From the NCBI GenBank assembly GCA_023264995.1, contig JAHFUR010000009.1:1-64000 (forward strand): 64,000 nucleotides of DNA, read 5' to 3'. Below the pieces are notes generated by a model that was not told the origin of the DNA, searched no databases, and worked only from the letters and a program-made list of their open reading frames with translations. Below, one piece after another: positions 59,028-64,000 of this stretch. The stretch's first letter is position 1; each line of letters begins with the position of its first letter. The position numbers and the translations under genes are program-made. This DNA comes from Acidimicrobiia bacterium. GTDB lineage: Bacteria > Actinomycetota > Acidimicrobiia > Acidimicrobiales > AC-14.

Positions 59028-59626
59028 CCATCGACGGGCCTGTCGGCTCGGGCAAGTCCACCGTGGCCAAGGCTGTGGCCGGTCGGCTCGGCCTGCCCTA
59101 CCTGGAGTCGGGCGCCATGTACCGGGTGGTGGCCTGGGCCGCCCTCCGGGCGGGCACCGACCCGGCGGCCGAGAGCGCGCTCACCGACCTGGCGACGAGC
59201 CTCGACATGGAGGTGGGGGCGCGGGTGCTCGTTAACGGGGCCGACGTCACCGACGAGCTGCGCAGTACCGAGGTGGGCCGAGCGGTGAGCGCGGTGGCCG
59301 CGGTGGCCGGCGTGCGGGCCGAGCTGGTCCGCCGCCAGCGGGCGTGGGTCCTCCAGCACGGTGGGGCGGTGGCCGAGGGCCGGGACATGGGCAGCGTCGT
59401 GTTCCCCGACGCCGACCTCAAGGTGTTCCTCACCGCCAGCGTCGCCGAGCGCGCCCGCCGGCGGTCGCTGGACGAGACAGCCGACGACTTGGCCCGGCGC
59501 GACCTGCTCGACTCGACCCGGGCCGTGTCCCCCTTGATCGTCCCCGACGGCGCGGTCGTGGTCGACACGACGGCCCGGCCCGTCGAGGAGATCGTCGACG
59601 AGATCGTCGGGTTGCTGCCCGCATGA
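59015..59626 (+). CDS. cmk: Cytidylate kinase
   Basis: A 203-residue CMP/dCMP kinase: P-loop VVAIDGPVGSGKSTVAKAV, GLPYLESGAMYRVVAWAAL, GAVAEGRDMGSVVFPDADLK and the lid LTASVAERARRRSL. The family's usual length is near 220, so this is a compact version. GTG start overlaps aroA by 13 bp; the stop overlaps plsC (ATGA). Confidence 0.93.
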   Translation: MRVVAIDGPVGSGKSTVAKAVAGRLGLPYLESGAMYRVVAWAALRAGTDPAAESALTDLATSLDMEVGARVLVNGADVTDELRSTEVGRAVSAVAAVAGVRAELVRRQRAWVLQHGGAVAEGRDMGSVVFPDADLKVFLTASVAERARRRSLDETADDLARRDLLDSTRAVSPLIVPDGAVVVDTTARPVEEIVDEIVGLLPA

Positions 59627-60276
59627 TCGCCTACGGGATCGTCCGGTTCCTGATCTGGGTCGTGGCCAAGCTGCTGTGGCGCATCAGCTTCGAGGGGCTC
59701 GAGAACGTGCCGGCTGAGGGGCCGTTCGTGCTGGCGCCGGTCCACCGGTCCTTCATCGACTTCGGCCTGGTCTCGGCGGTGACCCGCCGGCGGATGGGCT
59801 ACATGGGCAAGGAGTCGCTCTGGAAGAACAAGGCCCTGGGCAGCTTCATCACCATGCTCGGCGCCTACCCGGTGAACCGGGGCGCCCCCGACCGCGAGGC
59901 CCTGCGCCGCACGCTCGACATCCTGGAGAAGGGCGAGCCGCTCGTGCTCTTCCCCGAAGGTACCCGCCGGTCCGGCCCGGTGATCGAGCACCTCCACGAG
60001 GGGGCGGCGTTCGTGGCGTCCCGAGCCGGCGTGCCTCTCGTGCCCGTGGGCATCGGGGGGTCGGAGCGGGCGCTGCCCAAGGGCAAGGGACTGCCCCGCC
60101 TGGTCAAGATCCACGTCATCGTCGGGCCGCCGATCACGCCGGCGCCGATCGCCGAGGGCGCTCGCCACCCGTCGCGCCGGGCCGTCAAGGAGCTGACCGT
60201 GGAGCTCCAAGGCGTCCTCCAGGATCTCTTCGACCGGGCCCAGCGGGCCGCCGGCGTCGCGGTCGGCGACACGTGA
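59623..60276 (+). CDS. plsC: 1-acyl-sn-glycerol-3-phosphate acyltransferase
   Basis: A 217-residue membrane-associated acyltransferase of phospholipid synthesis. An N-terminal hydrophobic helix (YGIVRFLIWVVAKLLWRI) is followed by the catalytic H-x4-D in APVHRSFIDFG, YPVNRGAPDREALR, the substrate motif VLFPEGTRRSGPV and VPLVPVGIGGSER. All four family motifs are present. ATG overlaps cmk. It ends 1 bp before a 44-bp palindrome. Confidence 0.9.
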   Translation: MIAYGIVRFLIWVVAKLLWRISFEGLENVPAEGPFVLAPVHRSFIDFGLVSAVTRRRMGYMGKESLWKNKALGSFITMLGAYPVNRGAPDREALRRTLDILEKGEPLVLFPEGTRRSGPVIEHLHEGAAFVASRAGVPLVPVGIGGSERALPKGKGLPRLVKIHVIVGPPITPAPIAEGARHPSRRAVKELTVELQGVLQDLFDRAQRAAGVAVGDT

Positions 60277-60277
60277 C

Positions 60278-60321
60278 GTTTGGTCAATCGGTGGTGACAT
60301 GTCACCCCCGATTGACCAAAC
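60278..60321. repeat. 44-bp near-perfect palindrome after plsC
   Basis: Outer arms GTTTGGTCAATCGG (60278-60291) and CCGATTGACCAAAC (60308-60321) match perfectly. The inner core GGTGACATGTCACC is itself a perfect palindrome; only one base pair (T/C at the join) is imperfect. There is no spacer at the centre. It could end the scpA-plsC operon as a cruciform or hairpin, or be a site for a dimeric DNA-binding protein. No T run follows. Confidence 0.9.
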
Positions 60322-60361
60322 GGTCGGGTTGGCATTGACTGGGGACGTTGGGACGGCAGCG

Positions 60362-61015
60362 ATGAGACGTGGTCGGGCGGTGCTCGTGGGCCTGGCGGCG
60401 CTGGTGGTCGCCGGAGCGGGCGTGGTCGTGGCCGCCACCCGCGAGCCGGCGAGCGATGTGGTGGCCGTCGGGCCCACGTCGACCACCCCCACCTCCACGA
60501 TCCCCAGCTCGACGACGTCCACCGTCGTCGGCGTGACCACCACGGCCCTGCCGGCGACCACCGCGAGACCGGCGTCGCCCACGACCACGGCGCGGCCGGC
60601 CACCACGACGACCGCCAAGCCTCCCGCGCCGACGACGACCTCGACGGCTCGGCCCGGTGTCGCGTGCACGCCGGCCCAGGTCGCGGTCGCCATCACCACC
60701 GACAGGCCCAGGTACGGGCCGGGCCAGCCGGTGCACGCCACCAGCACGCTCCGCAACAAGTCCTCGTCGGCGTGTACCTACAACGGCTACACCTTCAGTG
60801 CTGCCTTCCTCGACGCCGCCGGTGCGCCCGTCTTCCCGGTCTCGACGCTGGTGGCCGACTCCTTCGCCGATGTGCTCCTGCAACCCGGCCAGGTGCTCTC
60901 CAACAACGGCGACTGGGACCACCGCTCGGCGCCGGCCGGGGTGTACACGGCCAAGGGCACCTGGGTGTTCGCCGGCTTCACCTACGACGTGACGACGACG
61001 CTCATCCTGAGTTAG
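60362..61015 (+). CDS. Exported Thr/Pro-linker protein with a beta-sandwich C-terminal domain
   Basis: A 217-residue protein: basic start (MRRGR), a hydrophobic signal anchor (AVLVGLAALVVAGAGVVVAA), a Thr/Pro/Ala-rich linker of about 70 residues, and a beta-rich domain from about 100 on (AVAITTDRPRYGPGQPVHAT, LRNKSSSACTYNGYTFSAAF, PAGVYTAKGTWVFAGF). The last part resembles BsuPI/Ig-like secreted domains (tentative). Outside the membrane, function unknown. ATG 60362 chosen. It converges with ispH, overlapping by 4 bp. Confidence 0.65.
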   Translation: MRRGRAVLVGLAALVVAGAGVVVAATREPASDVVAVGPTSTTPTSTIPSSTTSTVVGVTTTALPATTARPASPTTTARPATTTTAKPPAPTTTSTARPGVACTPAQVAVAITTDRPRYGPGQPVHATSTLRNKSSSACTYNGYTFSAAFLDAAGAPVFPVSTLVADSFADVLLQPGQVLSNNGDWDHRSAPAGVYTAKGTWVFAGFTYDVTTTLILS

Positions 61016-62052
61016 CCGGCGGCGAGGGTGTCGAGCACGTCGCTGGCCGCCCGCTGGCGGTCCTCGGCGAAGGGAGAGGCGGCCGGCGCCGGCGCGCCGA
61101 CGGCCACGCTGGCCACCACGTCGAGCGCGGCCAGCAGCTCACGGAGCTCCCGGGGGGGCGGGAAGTACTCGTCCTCGGTGGTGACGGCCACCTCCTCGAT
61201 GCCGTTCGTGGGGTCGAGGCGGGCGATGACCTCGCGCACCAGCTCCTCGGGGGCCGACGCGCCGGCGGTGACCCCGACCACGCCGGCCAGGTCGTCGGGC
61301 AGCTCGTGGGCCCCGTTCACGCGGTACACCCGGGGGCAGCCGGCGTTGCGGGCCTCCTTCTCGAGGGCAACGGTGTTCGACGAGTTGGCCGAGCCGATGA
61401 CCACGATGGCGTCGGCCCGATGGGCGATCTCGGTCAGCGCGGACTGGCGGTTGGTCGTGGCGAAGCACAAGTCGCTCTTGCCGGGCATCCACAGCTCGGG
61501 GAACCGGTCGCGGGCGGCGGCGAGCACGCCGGCCCAATCCTGGTGGCTGAGGGTGGTCTGGGCCAGGAGGGCGACCGGCCCGAGGTCGTCGGGGAGAGCG
61601 GCCACCGCGTCCTCCGACTCGACCAAGTGGATCGACCCCGGGGCCACCGCCATGGTGCCGACGGCCTCGTCGTGGCCCTCGTGGCCCACGTAGAGGATCG
61701 AGTAGCCCTTCCCGGCCCGCACCTTGACCTCGTGGTGCACCTTGGTGACCAGCGGGCAGACGGCGTCGACCACGAAGCCGCCACCGGCCCGGGCCGCCTC
61801 GACCACCTCGGGTGCCGAACCGTGGGCGCTGAGCATCAGCGGCGCGCCGGGCGGCACGTCGGCCACGTCGTCGACGAAGACCACGCCGAGCTTGCGGAAG
61901 CGGTCGACCACCAGCCCGTTGTGGACGATCTCGTGGTAGCAGTACACCGGCGGCTCGAAGACCCGCACCATCCAGCCCAGGGCTTTGATGGCCATCTCCA
62001 CGCCGGCGCAGAACCCCCGCGGCGCGGCGAGGAGAACCCGGTCGACGTCCAT
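61012..62052 (-). CDS. ispH: 4-hydroxy-3-methylbut-2-enyl diphosphate reductase
   Basis: A 346-residue [4Fe-4S] enzyme, last step of the non-mevalonate isoprenoid route to IPP and DMAPP. Three cluster cysteines are seen: APRGFCAGVEMAI (Cys15), VDAVCPLVTKVH and DLCFATTNRQSAL. Other hallmarks are VYCYHEIVHN, LSAHGSAPEVVEAA and IGSANSSNTVALEK. Complete. TAGGCT on the minus strand ends 6 nt before the ATG. Confidence 0.95.
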   Translation of the reverse strand: MDVDRVLLAAPRGFCAGVEMAIKALGWMVRVFEPPVYCYHEIVHNGLVVDRFRKLGVVFVDDVADVPPGAPLMLSAHGSAPEVVEAARAGGGFVVDAVCPLVTKVHHEVKVRAGKGYSILYVGHEGHDEAVGTMAVAPGSIHLVESEDAVAALPDDLGPVALLAQTTLSHQDWAGVLAAARDRFPELWMPGKSDLCFATTNRQSALTEIAHRADAIVVIGSANSSNTVALEKEARNAGCPRVYRVNGAHELPDDLAGVVGVTAGASAPEELVREVIARLDPTNGIEEVAVTTEDEYFPPPRELRELLAALDVVASVAVGAPAPAASPFAEDRQRAASDVLDTLAAG

Positions 62053-62058
62053 GCGGGA

Positions 62059-62085
62059 AGCCTACCGGTGGGCGTCCCGTATCCT
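62059..62085. promoter_or_regulatory. Divergent ispH / DUF512 promoter pair
   Basis: TAGGCT on the minus strand (62064-62059) ends 6 nt before the ispH ATG. TATCCT on the plus strand (62080-62085) ends 6 nt before GTG 62092. Both genes would have leaderless mRNAs from a 39-bp spacer. Confidence 0.4.
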
Positions 62086-62091
62086 TGGGTC

Positions 62092-63456
62092 GTGTCCCTG
62101 CCCCGGGTTGTTGCCGTCGCGCCCGGGTCGCCGGCGTCGTTGGCCGGTTTGCAGCCCGGCGACGAGGTGGTTTCCCTGGCCGGCCGCCGGCCCCGTGACG
62201 TCATCGAATGGCGGCTGCTGGCCGACGAGGCCGACTTGGAGATGGAGGTCCGCCGGGGTGGGCTCGACTTCGAGCTGACCGTCGCCAAGGCCGAAGGGCA
62301 GGCCCTCGGTGCCGAGGTGTCGTCTGCGCTGTTCGACAAGGTCCGCACCTGCGACAACCACTGCGACTTCTGTTTCATCTACCAACTCCCGCCCAAGCTG
62401 CGCGAGAGCCTGTACCTGAAGGACGACGACTACCGCCTGTCGTTCCTCTACGGGAACTTCACCACCCTCACCCGGTTCACCGAGATGGACCTCGAGCGGG
62501 TGGTCACCGAGCGCCTGAGCCCCCTGAACGTCAGCATCCATGCCACCGACCCCGAGCTGCGGGCCCGCATGCTGCGCAACCGGCGCGGTGCCACCAGCCT
62601 GCGCTGGCTGCGGGCCCTGCTCGACCACGGGATCGAGGTGCACGGCCAGGTCGTCGTCTGCCCCGGCGTCAACGACGGCGCCGTGCTCGACGGCACCCTC
62701 GTCGGGATCCTCGACGAGTACCCCGAGCTGGCCACCGCGTGCATCGTTCCCCTGGGCGTGAGCCGCTACAACACCGAGGCGGCCATGCGGCCCCACACCG
62801 TCGAGGAGGCCCAGGCTGTCGTCGACTGTGTCGAGGACTGGCAGGACGTGTTCCGCTCCGTCCTCGGCCGGCGCCTGGTGTACGCGGCTGACGAGTACTA
62901 CCTGCTGGCTGGCCGCCCGTTCCCGGAGGCCGAGACGTACGAGGGCTTCCCCCAGCACGAGAACGGGATCGGCATGGCCCGGGCCTTCCAGATGGAACTG
63001 GCCGGCCAGGTCGAGGCCGATTCGGGCATCGGCGTGCAGCCCGGGTTCTTCGCCTGGGTCGACGGCGCCCCTGCCGAGGGCTACCGGGCGCCCCGGGCCG
63101 ACGGGCTGATCAGCCTGACCCCTCGGCGGAACGCGCCGGTCGCCATCCTCACCGGCGAGTACGGCGCCGCGGTGATCGGGCCACTCGTCGCCGGCCTCGG
63201 CCGGCCCGACGTGCGCGTCCTCCCCGTGCCCAACCGCTTCTTCGGCGGCAACATCGGCGTCACCGGGCTCCTCGTCGGCGAGGACCTGGCCCCGGTCCTG
63301 GCCGCCCAACCCGAAGGTCACCGCTACCTGCTGCCCGACGTCTGCCTCTCCGGCGGGCTGTTCCTCGATGGCACCAAGCCCGAGGACCTGCCCCGCCCCG
63401 TCGAGGTCGTCCGCTCCGACGGCATCTCCCTACGTCAGGCCCTGGAACAATCATGA
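62092..63456 (+). CDS. DUF512 protein with PDZ-like and radical-SAM-like domains
   Basis: A 454-residue cytoplasmic protein. The N-terminus is a PDZ-like domain ([21 protein letters not shown]). A radical-SAM-type cluster motif follows: [17 protein letters not shown] with Cys-x3-Cys-x2-Cys. The C-terminal DUF512 domain holds [20 protein letters not shown], the [16 protein letters not shown] strand and [10 protein letters not shown]. The family is widespread and poorly characterised; its place directly upstream of der suggests a link to ribosome or GTPase biology. It overlaps der by ATGA. Confidence 0.88.
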   Translation: MSLPRVVAVAPGSPASLAGLQPGDEVVSLAGRRPRDVIEWRLLADEADLEMEVRRGGLDFELTVAKAEGQALGAEVSSALFDKVRTCDNHCDFCFIYQLPPKLRESLYLKDDDYRLSFLYGNFTTLTRFTEMDLERVVTERLSPLNVSIHATDPELRARMLRNRRGATSLRWLRALLDHGIEVHGQVVVCPGVNDGAVLDGTLVGILDEYPELATACIVPLGVSRYNTEAAMRPHTVEEAQAVVDCVEDWQDVFRSVLGRRLVYAADEYYLLAGRPFPEAETYEGFPQHENGIGMARAFQMELAGQVEADSGIGVQPGFFAWVDGAPAEGYRAPRADGLISLTPRRNAPVAILTGEYGAAVIGPLVAGLGRPDVRVLPVPNRFFGGNIGVTGLLVGEDLAPVLAAQPEGHRYLLPDVCLSGGLFLDGTKPEDLPRPVEVVRSDGISLRQALEQS

Positions 63457-64000
63457 GTCTCCCCGTCATCGCCATCGTCGGCCGCCCCAACGTCGGCAAG
63501 TCCACGCTCGTCAACCGCATTGTCGGCCGGCGGGAGGCCATCGTCGAGGAGCGCCCCGGCGTCACTCGCGACCGCAAGGAGCTGGAGACCGACTGGCGGG
63601 GCCGGCGCTTCACCATCGTGGACACCGGCGGGTGGATCGCCGCCGGCGACGGCCTCGACGCCAAGGTCAGCGAGCAGTCCGAGCGGGCCATCATGAGCGC
63701 CGACGTCGTGCTTTTCGTGGCCGACGGCGCCATCGGCCTGACCGAGGACGACGATCGGGTAGCGGCGGTCCTGCGCAAGGCCAAGCGCCCGGTGATCATG
63801 GTGGTCAACAAGGTCGACAGCGAGCACCGCGAGACCGACGCGTGGGACTTCGCCCGGCTCGGCCTGGGCGAACCGATGACGGTCAGCGCCCTCCACGGCC
63901 GGCAGGTGGGCGACCTGCTCGACGCCGTCTTCGAGCGGCTCCCACCCCCGGGGCCCGACGAGCTGCCGGCGGACGAAACGGCCAAGGTACCGTCGATCGC
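63453..64000 (+). CDS. der: GTPase Der (EngA), 5' part; continues past the window
   Basis: The first 182 residues of the double-GTPase ribosome assembly factor Der. G1 [21 protein letters not shown]2 region [12 protein letters not shown]3 [10 protein letters not shown]4 VVNKVD and G5-like [17 protein letters not shown] are all intact, so the first G domain is complete. The second G domain and KH-like end lie beyond base 64000. ATG overlaps the DUF512 gene stop (ATGA). Confidence 0.95.
   Translation, partial: MSLPVIAIVGRPNVGKSTLVNRIVGRREAIVEERPGVTRDRKELETDWRGRRFTIVDTGGWIAAGDGLDAKVSEQSERAIMSADVVLFVADGAIGLTEDDDRVAAVLRKAKRPVIMVVNKVDSEHRETDAWDFARLGLGEPMTVSALHGRQVGDLLDAVFERLPPPGPDELPADETAKVPSI

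Overview
The window is very GC-rich, densely packed bacterial DNA with frequent GTG starts, many ATGA/GTGA stop-start overlaps and Thr/Ser/Pro-rich linkers in its exported proteins. The gene content points to an actinobacterium: a high-GC ScpA-ScpB-RluB-AroH-TyrA-AroA-Cmk-PlsC block followed by IspH, a DUF512 radical-SAM-like protein and Der, DUF1918, and an AroH-class chorismate mutase. My best inference is Acidimicrobiia or a close relative. No rRNA, tRNA, CRISPR array, insertion sequence or phage is visible.

Layout. 0-3.5 kb: a sugar-salvage pair (NahK-like kinase plus clan GH-D-like glycosidase) and a GyrI-like protein. 3.5-9.9 kb: an accessory islet, visibly less GC-rich, with VapBC and MazEF-type toxin-antitoxin modules, orphan immunity-like proteins (SUKH-like, Imm1-like), DUF2200, VOC proteins, a frameshifted acetyltransferase and gene debris. 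10-15 kb: MarR/MFS pair, pterin dehydratase, flavin reductase, EEP phosphatase, thioesterase, rhodanese. 15.4-17.2 kb: a cell-wall Thr/Ser-rich protein. 17.2-23.5 kb: threonine ammonia-lyase and an oligopeptide-type ABC transporter without ATPase genes, preceded by a solute-binding gene broken by an in-frame TGA. 23.6-29.4 kb: hydrolases, another toxin-antitoxin pair, an M20 peptidase and small proteins. 29.5-36.2 kb: CTP synthase, ADP-ribose pyrophosphatase, PadR module, alanine dehydrogenase, XerD, DksA-like protein. 36.3-40.1 kb: a sensor kinase/regulator/ABC-2 export operon.

41.7-48.6 kb is a nitrate assimilation operon: nirB, nirD, a DmsB-DmsC fusion and a molybdopterin nitrate reductase of the assimilatory type. 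Nitrate would be reduced to nitrite by the molybdoenzyme and then to ammonium by NirBD. 48.6-52.6 kb carries a polar amino acid ABC transporter. 53.2-64 kb holds housekeeping genes: trpS, the scpA-to-plsC operon for chromosome segregation, aromatic amino acid and phospholipid synthesis, then ispH, the DUF512 protein and der (cut by the window edge).

The most unusual feature is a repeated intercistronic element. Three tandem copies separate nirB from nirD (44345-44546) and one diverged copy separates marR from its MFS partner (11599-11670, minus strand). Each copy starts on the stop codon of the gene before it and ends on the start codon of the gene after it. Each encodes a 22-23 residue mini-ORF beginning MTGPGGR, chained by ATGA/GTGA overlaps, and each can fold into two hairpins. 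The second hairpin buries the next start codon and shows compensatory base changes between copies. A second recurring signal is a TANNNT hexamer 6-8 nt before many start codons, which suggests widespread leaderless transcription.
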